DNA of 64,000 nucleotides from Diphasiastrum complanatum (taxonomy: Eukaryota; Streptophyta; Lycopodiopsida; Lycopodiales; Lycopodiaceae). The notes beneath the pieces were generated by a model that was not told where the DNA came from, did not search any database, and saw nothing but the letters and a program-made list of their open reading frames with translations. The stretch spans positions 43,714,094-43,778,093 of the forward strand of contig CM055092.1 in NCBI GenBank assembly GCA_029204225.1, in the 5' to 3' direction. The translations under genes were made by a program, and so were the position numbers. This document shows, one piece after another, positions 1-28,504 of this stretch (position 1 is the first letter of the stretch; each line of letters opens with the position of its first letter).

Positions 1-424
1 TATCTTCTCCCAAAATAAGAACGTCATCCTCACTGGTGGATACTTCAGTAGAAAAAGTGTGTTCAGGTATCCACTCAACAGGGAGTGCATCTATCATGTA
101 CAAGGGCAGAATGGGGAGTGTTGATATCAGTGGAGTTTATGGTTATATTGATTGGGTCTTCTTCCTAAACTTCTTGTTCACAAAGAGTGGCATTGCCACA
201 ATCAATGGTCGCTAAAGCATGACCCCGATTAATGATATATGTGCTCTGCACATAGTGAGCCTTTATGGTTGAGTCATCATAGGTAGTTGAAGACCAATCG
301 TCTCCAATTTGTGCAAGTTTTATTTTACTCGTGGCATTGACAGAGATTCTCATGTCTCTGTTGCTAAAAACTATCTTATTTTTCTTCTCAAAATTCAAGA
401 AAATCCACAATGGCAATGAAGTTG

Positions 425-1940
425 GACAAGTTGATGGCCAATTGCTACCTATTAAAGGATTTGGAGTTAGGTACCAGTGAAGCTAGCCAGCGGGATGATA
501 AAGCGGATAAGTAATGTGCAATATGTACTTGGTTTGGCTAATAATCTACTGTCAGTTGGGACGATGGTTTGATCAACAACTCAAGGCTGAGTTTGATAGC
601 GACAAATGTCTCGTCAAGGACATCAAGAATCACTACAAAGTGATTGCTATAGGAGCTAGAGTCAACGGAAATCGACTCTACAAATTGAATGCAAGATCTT
701 TTACTCAAGCTATGGTAAGCATTGTTGATAGTCAAAGTGATCTTTGGCATCAACGATTTGGTCATACTAGTGCTCAACGTCTACAGATTCTCAAACGAGG
801 TAATCTAGTTATTGGATTGCCTGATATTTCTTTTGAAAGAAAAATCTGTGAAGGTTGCATTTTGAAAAACAACACAGAGAAAGGTTTCCAAAAGTGAACA
901 AGGAGAGCCAGTGGCATCCTAAATCTTGTCCACAGTGATCTATGTGGACCAATGCAAACTAGATATCTTAGTGACTACTCTTACTTTATTACCTTCATTG
1001 ATGATTATAGCAGATGCATTTGGATTTATTTCATCAGCAAGGAATGAGATGCTTTTGCTAAGTTCAAGGAACTCAAGGCATTAGCTGAAAAGCAAACATG
1101 ATGTTTCATCAAGACTTTGAGATCTGATGGAGGTGGTGAATCCTTTTCGATAGAATTTATTGATTTTTGCAAAGATCAAGGGATCAAGAGGCAGACTACA
1201 ATACCTTATTCACCATAGCAAAACAGAGCTGCAAAGCAAAAGAACATATTCATTGTTGAGATGGCCAGGGCAATGCTCAAAAGCAAGGGTATGCCAAACA
1301 CATTTTGGGCAGAAGCTTGCAGCACAGCTACACACATCCTGAATCGGTGTCCTACAAAATATGTGGAAGGTAAGACACCTCATGAAGCTTTTATTGGAAA
1401 GAAACCTCATATTTCTCATTTGAGAGTATTTCGCTGTGATGCTTATGCTCATATTCCTGATGAGAAACGAAGAAAATTGGATGCAAAAGCTGTCAAGTGT
1501 ATTTTTCTTGGATATGATGAGAAGGCCCCAAGGCATACAAGATGTACGATACAAATGCACAAAAGCTTGTGATTTCTAGGGATGCTACATTTGACGAGAT
1601 GGATCAAGGTGAACAATCTGAAGTAATCATTGAACCTTTTGATGAGGGAGCGAAAGAACAGGTCAAGAAAGAAGTGGATCTTGATGTAGAAGATCCAATG
1701 GAAAAAGGCAAGTTCGATGCTGAAATTCCTAAGAGAGTACCTAAGTGGTACTTATCAGTTACAGGTGAGGCTAAGAAGGGAGATACTCCCGAATCTAGCG
1801 AACAGGAAAAGCTTAGAAGGTCAAGCAGAAATTGGAAACCTCCTGCAAAGTTAGAGATGAATTTGCATTCGATAGTATCAATCAATCCCTCTTGTGATTC
1901 ATTAATAGGATCAAGTAAGGTCCAAAGTATTGTACTTTGA
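425..1940 (+). mobile_element. Decayed Ty1/copia pol fragment (GAG-pre-integrase and integrase)
   Basis: Relic of a copia polyprotein. One reading frame runs from about 514 to 1545. The zinc-binding pre-integrase segment (LWHQRFGH, then CEGC) lies near 745-860. The integrase core follows, with HSDLCGP near 930 and RSDGGGE near 1122 supplying the first two catalytic Asp. The third catalytic site, near 1230, reads AAKQKN, so the Glu expected in this family is missing. Four in-frame stops break the frame at 895, 1045, 1099 and 1216. A frameshift near 1545 moves into the frame 1542-1940, which carries the post-integrase linker (LVISRDATFDE). No reverse transcriptase follows, so the 3' half is lost. 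A weak protease-like stretch lies near 410-480. It cannot encode an active polyprotein. Confidence 0.85.
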
Positions 1941-2949
1941 TTGCTCAGTCTTATCCTAGAAACAAAACATCTACAGGCTCTACTCCATAGCAGTTTGTGT
2001 AGATGATTTCCACACAAATTTGAAAGAACCAAGAAAAATAGCAACAACGCTTAGACAGAGCTGCCATGTAGGACAAGGAATGAAAGGCACCACTTCCAAT
2101 GTATTTTATCATTCAAAAAACAGTAGAAGCTCGAAAAAAATAAATCAAAGGGCCTATTTCTTACTTACTTGTTTTACATCGTATTTTCCTTTTGCGACAT
2201 TCTTAATTTTTTCATTCTTTTAGAATAGAAATAATTAAGAAAATTTACCGTTCCTGGTAATTCCCCTCTTATCTGCATTTTAGACAAGCTATAAAAATCT
2301 GATGAACGACCCACCTTCTTTAGGTCTCCGTCTTATTCTCTCTCTTTTTCTAACATCCCCTCCCCTTTTCACATTCACCTTGTTCACCATAGCAACATCA
2401 AGCAGAAGACCCAACACACCACACTCTTTCCTCCTGTTCAGCAATCACAACAGTTCAGTCATCTTATGATCCAAGCAAATCCAAGTAGATCCAAGTGGAA
2501 CAACATCTAGTAGATCAATGCGAATCACCGATTGTTAAACTAACCGAAATGTTGGCATTCATAGATTATAAGGCCAAGAGATAGAAGACATAAGATGGGA
2601 CTTTTCTAGATGCCTTGACCAATAAAGCACTCCAAGCCACAATGAGGGTAGTGGTCAACTACCTCAAAGTTTCACAACACTAACAAAATTGCATTTCTTG
2701 ACGAATACTTTGCATAAGACATCCATTTGTACAAAATTTAAATTCTCAAAGATAATATGCCCATCCTTTTTTGCACTATGAAGACTTCTTTTGTACTACC
2801 TTGGCCAAAAAAAACCAGCAACGTCCTTTAAAGTGTCACATTTCCACAATAGCACCTTACTATTATCAACCATGTTCCCTCACAAAGTGATAAAACACGT
2901 CAATGTGTTTTGAAGGAGCAATGGTAGATGGGATTCTTGGCCAAATAGA
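1941..2949. other. Intergenic sequence, possible LTR remnant
   Basis: No coding similarity seen. A TATA-like string (TATAAAAAT) lies near 2291, followed by a pyrimidine-rich stretch at 2320-2400. This would suit a retrotransposon LTR promoter downstream of the preceding copia relic, but I found no matching second LTR or termini. Confidence 0.3.
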
Positions 2950-3808
2950 TTGAAGCATTTGATTTTATTTATTGGAACCAGCTCTTCTACTTTTGCAAAA
3001 AAAAAATGGTGCTCCCTTCCTATTTTATGTCCCTCATCAAAACTTTGTACTCTGGAGCACCTACTCTCTTTTGATATAATTGGGCTGTTTACCTCTCTTT
3101 TCTCCCTTCAATGTGGTGTTAGTCAAGGTTTTTTCCCAAATCTCTCTCTTGGTTTATGTCATTAATATGGAGTTTTCCTTTACATTAAATCTAGCATGGG
3201 CAAAGTTTTAGCCTTATTTACCTCTCTTGGTCCTCACCTCATCTATTTTTTTTTGGTCAACATGACCATCTTTTCTCATTTGGTCCACACTTCTATAAGA
3301 TACATCCTTATCACTATTGATAACTTTTGTGACGACTCTACCTCTATCGTCAATCATGATAAATCTCAAATTGTTGGTTTGACTCACTAATTGGCTGAAC
3401 TTTCAATATCTCTATAATGCCACATGGTACCATCTCTAAAATTTTGGATGTCCTTTTCATAATTTCCTTTCAAACAAGCAAAATATTAATTGGTTTGTAG
3501 AGAGTTACGGTAGACAATCGCTCTTGAGCTTTGTGGCCAAATTTATTATAATCTAGCACATTATCTCTATCTACTGCTTGTATTTCATATCCCTTCACCT
3601 CTCATCCAGAATGTTCGCAAACATGCTCTCCAAACAACTCAAGCTTTTTATATGGCAAAGTGTCTTTTTAGTAAGGACATTTTGCACAATGCCTTTTATA
3701 AATGGCTTGGAATTTCATGATGCAACTTCTCAAGTGTTCTTTGTCACTCGCATCCAAATTCCTATTTTTAGATTATCACATTTTTCCCTTTTGCTCCAAA
3801 AACGTTGA
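2950..3808 (+). mobile_element. Probable LINE reverse-transcriptase remnant
   Basis: Three short broken frames (2950-3165, 3196-3390, 3578-3808) together resemble the region downstream of the RT active site in plant LINEs. The clearest piece is the stretch ending VNHDKSQIVGL near 3345-3380, which looks like the conserved 'VN..KS' block that follows the YADD region. Many stops and frame changes separate the pieces, and the active-site motif itself is not readable. This could be chance similarity in AT-rich DNA. Confidence 0.35.
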
Positions 3809-6177
3809 TATCTAATATCATCTCGTCTATGATTGTTCACTTTTCTTCTAGCTTATTCTTTGGAATGCTAAGTATCAAATGGCATAGTATTTTGAAACAA
3901 GTATTAATGTGTTTGAGCATGTGCATCATTATCCATATAAAATGTACATCTCACAAAATTCTATTCTAAACCTTGAGTATTACAAACTTTTGGTAGTATT
4001 GCAATTTTCATAATCCTTTAGGATTCACAACAATAATTAATCCTACACTACCTTGCAACAAACTTGATATTATTTACATACACAATAATAGATTTATAAC
4101 TAAAACATTACGTGGCCCCAAGCATAGTTGACAATTGAGAAATTGTTCTATATCTGAGTTCTTGATTTGTTGAAAAAGATTAAACTAAAGATGATGATTC
4201 ATGAAGAAGAACTTAAGGCGTAAAGAAGAATTTTCATGTTTGGTTCTAGAGTCTTGCTCAAAATTCACCTAATATATCAAAATTTTTTGTTCATGTTTTT
4301 TATGCAATCAAAGAAGATTTGTGAAATAAAAAAATCTACAAATTCATAAACTGTTCACACTAGAGTTGTAATGAAATGTCCTTAAAGTGTGCATTCAAGC
4401 CCTTTTTCAAAATCCATCTCTCAACTATCACGAGTGTCATCAAATCCTTCTACAAACATGATTTTTATAAGTCCATTTATTCATGTTCGATTCTCTATGA
4501 TCCCACGAGTTGATAGTACCAAAACACATATATGTGTTAACCATTCAAAAAATTTGAGCCATTGATTTTGAGTAGATTGCAAACACATGAAATCTCAAAC
4601 ATGTGAGAACTTTAATACTTTGTATGTATGCACTATTTTTCATTACATTTTTTACAACAATCTATTGTATAAAAGTCCTATACGATCATAACAAGAAGTC
4701 CAAAAAATGATTCTATTTGGATCTCTATTACAGTAGATATGAGCATTTAAGTTTCCTATGTCAAGTGCTGAAATATGTTGTTTGGATTAGCAAATCTAGA
4801 AATATCACTTAAAATTAAAATCAATGACAATTTAGTACACGTGTATGTGAAAATGAGAAAACAAAAACATTATAGACCCATTGCATTAATGCATTTTTTT
4901 AAAAATTAAAATTAAAAAAAAAAAACACAAATGAGTCATATTTGTTGCTCATTATTGTTCATAAAACCTTTTAAGGTTTTAAACTAAAGTCTCTTCTAAG
5001 TCATTTTTTCGTTGATCCAAATAAAAAAAGTTTACTATCACTAAATGCGATGCATAAGCAGTCCATTGTCACATCAAATTAATAGACTTGAAATTTGGCA
5101 CATTTATTCCTAGTCATTTCCCAACAAGTGAGCATAAATTTGACACACTCATGTTCATGCGCACAAGAAAACAACTTTGATGGCATTGCTAATAAAAAAT
5201 GCTTGGATTTGGAAGGTTGGTTACAATGTCAAAAGTTTTTTGCATATTTTATTATCCAATCTCTTCAGAACACTTTGATAGCATCATTTAACAGACTTTT
5301 TCAAGTACAAGAAAGAAGATAGCTGTGGATAACAGGGGATACAAACAGTAATAAGGATTTTATTTTTCTTCAGAAAGGCGGTTCAAAAATGTGATGTTAA
5401 AAACTACTAACATGGCAAGAATGGCAATGCTTTAAGTCAATGCAAGGAACTTCCTTAAATTGCTAAGAAACAAGAACAAAACAAGATTTGACTTATGGGA
5501 AACTACAAACTACACTCTTGAATTTCTAGAGAGAATTTAATTGTACTAAACATCAAGCAATAGTAGATGATAATTTTGTTGGCATCAGATATTTAGCACA
5601 GCTGTACTATCTTCTAAAGGTTAGTTGTACCAGCAACATAGCAACCATAAATGATGGCTTATCATTGTTAAGAGAGTTGGATAGAATGGTTGCATCTGTT
5701 AGTATTTTTGATATATCCTCATTTCCAGCATTTCAGAACAAAATCTGGTTGTTAAGCGTGCCATAAGCACCTGTGATGCGCCCTTCAGGAACTAAGTGGT
5801 GTTGCAAGCTCTACCTTTTTCAAACATAGGCTCTTAAGAGTTAATATCAGAGCACATAATCACCGAGTCATTATTTCATATACCTTTCCTCCATATGCTA
5901 GCTGAATACAGAATTGCAACTCCTTGAAGCTACATTGATTGAAACTTTGCCTAAGAATTTGTGAGAAAATAAAGCTAAAACTAGCTGATAGTGAATCTTT
6001 ATTCAAAACAGCTTCATCAATGAGTTGTCAGAAAAAGCATATGGTGATTCTGTCAAACTCTTACAAATACAAAAATTGGAATTGAGCAGGCTTTCAAGAG
6101 CCTAAGGATTTATCCAAGTCCTTAGAATGCTGAGCTGCCTAGAATGAGTAGGTTTTGAACCTCCTATAGAGTGGGCT
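3809..6177. other. AT-rich intergenic DNA / helicase 3' flank
   Basis: No gene, repeat pair or RNA is recognised. The right-hand end, up to 6177, is immediately downstream of the minus-strand helicase stop codon and probably holds its 3' UTR. Short frames such as 5095-5322 show no family motif. Confidence 0.4.
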
Positions 6178-21139
<14,962 letters not shown>

Positions 21140-21720
21140 CTGAGAAATGTGAGCTTTCCATCAAGTCCTTACTAGACTGTGGAGCATAGGAAAAAACTTT
21201 CATAATGCATTGTACTCTCATCAAAAACTTCAAACAAGTGAGGAAGATAAATGATTCTTTGCATATACAAAAACAAGCTGTAAATTCCAACAATCACATC
21301 AGCAATCTCAAGGTTTTAAATCGTCACAAGAAGTAACAAACTACACCAGTGATTATACTAGCACGTAATTTCATTCATTAGAGCCTCTATGATCCTTGCA
21401 AAAAAACTACACTTCTCATTACACCAAAGGTTATTTCATTATGAAGCAAATAATAAATACAGCATTGTCATATCATTGATGGCATGGGTGTACATGCAAA
21501 CAAATGGTTTGTCTGATGGCTTAAAGCAACCAAAGGATTATTTGCTCAGAGTAAACAAAGAATTACTTGCTTAATGACATTGGTAACTAGTGGCCTACTC
21601 TATGGCAACAATTTACCATGGTTGCTACTTTGTCAATTGATTAAGCACCTTACGACTACAAGCTACTAATTCTTTTTTAGTCCTATAAGGTGAAATGCAA
21701 GACTAAATCTTAGGTGCATA

Positions 21721-23918
21721 GTGACCGAGGAATATTGGAATGCAGCCTGCCGTCTTTTAGATGTGTCCTGCATTCCTAGACTACTAGACCTAGTCGGGAA
21801 CATGCATGGGGACGTGACCAATGAACACATTCCCATGACTAAACAGGTGATATTTGCCGTGCATCACTCTCCCAATCTTTTGGTGCAAGTACAAAAACAG
21901 TATCGTCATGTAGTTAATAAAAAGAAAAGAGACTATCTAACAAGAGATGGTCAAAAGCTTATAGACTCCCTCTTCTCTTCCTCTTCCTCGTTTTTCTGGA
22001 AACTCTTTTCTAAGAAGTCTTCATTGCTTTCACCCATTGATATCGACTCTTGGGTGGAATATGCTACTTGCTTATACACTACAGATGCCCCTCCTATCCC
22101 TATCACTTGACCCGCTACATTCTCCCTTTTACCTCTAACCAGATTGAATCCGCGATTAGAAAAGCCCAAACCCATAAAGCAAAAGACATCGATTCACTTA
22201 ACTCAGACTTTCTCAAACCTGTCTCCCAAATCCCATGTGGAGTCAGATGAGTTGTTTGCTCTTAGACAGGCTGGTTTCAGACCCAGATATTCTACTATTG
22301 ATCATGCATTTGTCTTACGTTGCATCATAGATGAGGCTCGACATCGGAGACGGAGAGTATATTTTTGTTTTGTGGATTTCCGCAAGGCCTTTGACTCCAT
22401 TCTATGGCACCACCTACTTCAACGCTTATCCTCACTTGGTTTTTCACAGGATATCATTATGGCTATCAGCACCTTATATGAGGGAATATTAGCACGCTTC
22501 AAAGATGGCAGCAGCTGGTCGTCTCTTATCCAGAGCACAGTTGGGGGGGTCAAGCAGGGGTGTCCACTCTCTCCTACTCTTTTTGCAATGTACATTGATG
22601 ATCTCGAGCGGTTCATCAAGGAGGAGGGTGGTGATGGATGCCCACTTGCTGATGTTATTATTCCTATTCTACTGTACACAAACAATGTGGCCTTGCTATC
22701 CTCTACAGACTCTGGATCACAGTGACATCTTGATGCTCTCTATGGTTTTCGCTTAGCTTGGGGCTGGACGGTGAATATTACTAAGACCAAGGTAATGGTG
22801 TTTAACACTAATCGGCAACATATGAGAGATGACACATTTTATTATGATGGACAGCCGTTGGAGATTTTTACCTCGTGCACCTATCTAGGTGTACTATTCA
22901 CCGGTCCCTTACTCACCTTTCGCTCCACTGCTCTATCTCGTCTACGTAAGGGGCATCGCGCTTGGTACATATGGAGAGAATATGTACTACTTATCATATT
23001 GATGATCCTGCTTCTAGAGACCACCTTTTCTCTACAGCTGTCTCACCAGTGGCTATGCGCTCATCGGAGGTTTGGTGCCCAGGGATATCTCAGGGTACTT
23101 GGAGAGACATCACTCGCCTGCAGATCACCATGTAGGGAGGATGATTAGCGCGAAGCCATCAGTTCCTCATGAGATTCTTCTGGCGGAGTTCGCCTCACTT
23201 CCCATGGTGGTAGAGGCTTTGTTTCAAATTGTTACCTTTCTACATCGACTTGAGACCATGGATACTCACAGATACGATGCCAGCGCTTACTTCTTCCCGG
23301 ACTATAGCTGGACATCAGGCTAGATCTTCTTAGTACGATGATGTGGTTGCTTTCTTTCAGTTATGGGGCTTCTCAATGCGAGATCTCCCACAAGGGACTC
23401 ATGCATATATCAGACAACAGTTGTATCGTAGATATTGCCACATAGTATGGGATCGTCCTGATCATAGCCGAGTCAAGCTTACCTTTTATGGCGCACATAT
23501 CTTACGCAGAGACAGCCTGGGGCTTCCTATTAGACCTCTATATCTCTCTCATCCTCTTTCCTTTGGTCTTCGATATCGGTTAGGACAGTTACGAGTCTCT
23601 TCACACCAGCTGGCGATCAAGACAGGCATATATTCAGGCATTTCAAGAGAGCATCGGATCTGCCAGGTATGCACATTGGGAGTAGCGGAAGATGAGTTCC
23701 ATTTTATCTTCACATGTCCTACATACTATGAGATATGTGGTCGATATCATTGTTTATACCGGGACACCCCCCTTACCCTCATTATATTTTTGGAGTATCA
23801 GGATCCCAGATGTGTCGGCCTTTTACTGCGAGAGATGCTTACCAATATTTCCTCGAAACGGGACGTACAAAATGACCCCGTTTTGAAACGGCGTTTCATT
23901 GTTCGAAACGACTGTTGA
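21721..23918 (+). mobile_element. Non-LTR retrotransposon (LINE) ORF2 pseudogene: RT and C-terminal zinc domain
   Basis: The linker before RT occupies 21721-22225, with two frame changes. RT blocks follow at 22229-22990: QAGFRPRYST, FVDFRKAFDS, GGVKQGCPLSPTLF, then the active site, which reads LYTNNVALLS instead of the family's YADD, so both catalytic Asp are Asn. A TGA near 22723 and further frameshifts after 23100 break the frame. The C-terminal part (23343-23918) has CQVC ... HFIFTCPTY, the CCHC zinc motif of plant LINE proteins. The endonuclease is absent, so this is a 5'-truncated dead copy. A (GA)n array begins just past its end. Confidence 0.9.
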
Positions 23919-23993
23919 AAAAATGAAAAAAATTTTGCGATACAGCACGAGCCCGAGGGGTGTCTGTTTTCACCTTTTGGCACGATAGAGAAG

Positions 23994-24650
<657 letters not shown>

Positions 24651-24779
24651 TGAGGCTTGACTCTTGAGCTAGAGTGAGGTTAGAGCTTAGGTTTACCGTT
24701 TTAGAAATTAGGATTAGTTTTTCATTTGAAGTCTGAATTTGATACTTATTGTTTTGTTGACACTAGATAGCTATTAGCA

Positions 24780-27700
24780 ATGCCCAGACAGCGGGATCCT
24801 TTATGGGATCATGTCACCCTCAATTCAGGTTATGGCACATCAGGCACGAAGAAGTGGACTTGCAAGTATTGCGGGAACACTTATGGAGATGGCCCCGTTC
24901 AAATTAAGGCGCATCTTTTACGTCTTCGAGGATACGAGATCGTCGTTTGCACTCAGGCCCCACAGCCACTGAGGATTGTCGGGATCGGGGACGACTCTCC
25001 TGCTACTACTTTTGGCACAGGTGATTCTTGAATCTTGTTTGATCAATGACATTGATTGAAATTTGATCTAAAGCTAAAACATAAAAGTTCACTCTATAAC
25101 TTTAAACTTTGATTACTAATGAGTAATTAGTGACTGTTCTATGAGCTCTCTCACTGACTATAATTTATTACCTAAAGCCTAACTAGTAACATCATTATTG
25201 TTACGAGTGCGGCAGAGCGCCGAGATTCCCATCACAGCCGGCACTAGCTCCGCTGCAGCATCCATTCCACCTTCTTCTTCTGGAGAGACTCCTGCAGTGA
25301 CAGTTGGTGGGGCAGGCAGTAGTGCTATTGGTAGCATTGTTAGGGGACGGGGTCGAGGACATGTGAGAGGCAGGGATGTTTTTGTGGCAGCCTTCCAGCA
25401 GTCGCATAGGGATGCAGCTGCTATTGCTGTTAGGAGGTGCTTTTACTTGTGTGACCTCCCTTTTCATGGGGCACAGACCCCTGCATGGAGGGATATGATG
25501 CGAGCAGTATCTCGTATCGGTGTTGAGTGGGAGGGCCCGACCATGGAGCAGTTGAGGACGAGAGAGCTACATGTTGAGCGGCAATCCGTGGATGCTGACC
25601 TACAGCCCAATAGGAAGTCATGGGTGAGGTATACCTGTAACCTTACATCTTCAAAACCTTTGCACTTGCCACTTACTACTTTAGAAATTAGTACTTTCAA
25701 GTTTCTAATTTTGAACTTTCAATCTCCAAATTTGCAACTTAGTTAGTTGAAAGTGTTGTCGAATGTTTTAGGTTTGGATGCACTATAATATCAGATGGTT
25801 GGAGCGATGCAAGGAGGCGCCATCTTGTGAATATAATGGTGTCTTCTTGCATGGGCACCATGTTTTTGAGATCCATTGATACGTCGGAGCCAGGCATGGC
25901 ATTGGATGGCAGGAGATTGTTCGAGTACATCTCACAGGGCATTGAGGAGGTCAGAAAAGAGAATGTTGTCCAGGTATGCACTTGCCACTTTCAAGTTTCA
26001 ACTTTCGACATTGAGCTCTCAGCTTTGAAGTTAAAACTTAGTAAGTTACAACATACAACTTACATTTTGTGAATCGTGATTATTGTTTTGAACGTTGCAA
26101 TTTGCACTTGCCATTTACATTTGCAATTTGCATTTGCATTTGCTTCCGGAATGCTCAATGGTGAATGTTCATGAGCTATGATTCGACCTTTGTCAGAATT
26201 CCAATGCAAGTTGTCACGGACAACGCGTCCAATTGTGTTGCCATGGGGAAGATGGTGAATGAGAAGTAACCTTCGATTTTCTAGAGTCCATGTGCTGCAC
26301 ATTGTCTTGACCTCCTAGTTAAAGACATTGGGAGATTACCCTAAGTCAAGGAGGTTGTAGACATGGCACGATTCTTGGTGAGATTTGTCACCAAGAGACA
26401 GAGGGTCTTGAGCATTTTCAGGTCCTATTCCACCTTGAATCTCTTGAGGCTTGCCCCCACTAGGTAACCAAGTTCCAACTTCCAACCTGACAACCTGTTT
26501 CCAATTTTTTAATTTGAAAATTGCAATTTTGTTTTAGCTTCAAGTTTCAGTGCTCATAGAATTTGAATTTTGCTATACAGTATAGCCTGCTTGCTGCCTA
26601 TAGGCTATGACCAATCTTATTTCATGATTTTCATCCTAGGTTTGCCTATATGTTCATTGTTTTGGAGCGGCTCATAAAAGTGCATGGAAGCCTAAGGATG
26701 ACAGTGGTTTCACCCCATTTGGCATAGTGGGGCCAATCACGAGAGGCCAGGGCCAGGAGATTTGAGGTGATCGTGATGGGGACTTCATTTTGAGATGATG
26801 CATGCTCCATTGTCATATCCATGCAGCCTATCTATAGTGTGCTTCGCCTTACTGATAGAGAGGGTTCCACTTTAGGCGTTCTTTATGAGTTTATGGATAA
26901 GCTGGGAGAGCAGCTTCAAAGTTGCACCACCATGGCTCCTGACAGGTATATTACTACGTTGAAAGTTTCAAAGTTGATTCTTGAATCTCGGGAATGATGT
27001 TCCCAAGTTGCAGAAACTTGTCATCTGCGTCCTCTCACAAGATTGCACAGCAATTGCATGTGAGACAAATTGGAGAGTGTTCTCTCTGATTCATACGAAG
27101 AGGAGGAACAAACTTTCTACTGCGCAGCTGGAGAGGTTGGTGTATGTGCATGCCAACCTACGGCTTGTGAAGAAGCTAAGAGAGACCGGGGAGCCCGTAC
27201 AAGTAATGATTAATCTGAATTCTATAGAGTCTAGTATCTACCATGAATCATGATTTGTCTAGATAGTAGAGTCTAGACTCTACACTAAGAAGTTAGAACC
27301 TTCAGGCTTCAAGTTTCAAGTTTCAACTTTCAATGTTTACATTTCAAATTTGCTATTTTTTTAAAATCGTTTACTAGTACTTACTATTGAGAATCGAAAT
27401 CTTGGTTTAATTTCAATTTTCGTAGGTTAATCCCGATGAGATCGATGTGTCAAAGGTTCCGGACTTGCCACCAAGATCACAAGAGGAGGAGGATGTCTAT
27501 GCTCTACTCCATCGGGAGGCCTTAGCAGCTGCAAGTTGATTTCGATGCCCGATTCCCTGATTCACTGCGTTACATTAGTAGGCTTTTAGTACTTTGAAGT
27601 TTTGTAGATATACTAGATAGTAGATTACTAGATTGTAAATTGTAATTACTAAATTGTAATTTGTAAATTGTAAGTTAAAACTTAAAAGTAATATGACATG

Positions 27701-27985
27701 TCGAGAGTCGAGAGTCGAGCCTAAGTCCTGATTCCAATTTCCTTGTGTGCATTGCGCAGGGCCTACTATTCAAGCTGCAGCACGCAGGACCAAAAGCGCA
27801 GGAGAGGGCCCGAGCCATGCAGCAGCTCAGACACCTCTGAGAGTCACTCTAGCTCTAACTCAGATGAGAAATCCGCCACTGAGGGTGAGGAATCGGATGA
27901 GGAGGATGAGGATGACTCTGATGATGGCGAGGATGACATTGAGTCTAAGGACATGCCAGTGCCCCTCACTGCTCAGCATAGATGA
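24780..27985 (+). pseudogene. hAT-family transposase (BED, DUF659, dimerisation domain), multi-exon, broken
   Basis: Recognisable exons: 24780-25020 (BED zinc finger: WDHV, CKYC, KAHL); about 25190-25629 (low-complexity linker ending NRKSW); 25772-25973 (DUF659: GCTIISDGWSDARRRH); 26197-26463 (VVTDNASNC, CAAHCLDLL); 26640-26945 (FAYMFIVLERL); about 26985-27199 (hAT dimerisation region: RVFSLIHTKRRNKLS); 27426-27535; and an acidic tail near 27760-27985. Most junctions fit GT-AG splicing with phase kept. In-frame stops at several Trp-like positions (near 26268, 26282, 26340 and 26728) and a frame change in the acidic tail show it is dead. The product would have bound and cut transposon ends. 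A gypsy element interrupts the hAT sequence at 28029. Terminal inverted repeats were not identified. Confidence 0.85.
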
Positions 27986-28028
27986 TATTGGCATACTCTA
28001 GGCTCTAGCATAGTAGTTATACATATTA

Positions 28029-28504
28029 TGTCACAAGCCAGTCTCTCCAAGCTCGTGAATCCTAGAAGCTGGTGTGTAGAATGAACCTCCCAACCATAGG
28101 CACCCCCTCTTTAAGTCCTACCTGCTATTCCCGTCAACTGGCACATGGCATCCACCTGTAGGTGATCTGTCCATATGGCATGCATGGCCCCTGTGACCTG
28201 TGAATACTAAGTGATTCCTAGGGTACCACCCTCGTGCCCCGCCAAAGACCTGTGACCCTCTTGGTCACCCCGACTACTTGTCGGCTAGCACCTCGTCACT
28301 AACGGCTAGGGTCCCGACGGTCAAGACACACCGCATCTCTAACAACTTGTCAGGCGGCCACACCGAGTCACTGCTTGTGACGCACCGGTCCCAACTTGGG
28401 ACAAATGTCCTCCTCGGTCACCGGCCCTTGCCAATACTTGGCCTCAGGCCCTCTGGTAACCGGCCGTGCCGAGGTCATGATAGAGTCGTAACTGGACTCT
28501 AACA
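28029..28504 (-). repeat. 3' LTR of the gypsy element
   Basis: 476 bp, TGTCACAAG...CTCTAACA on the plus strand. Near-copy at 31301-31775. Confidence 0.93.
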
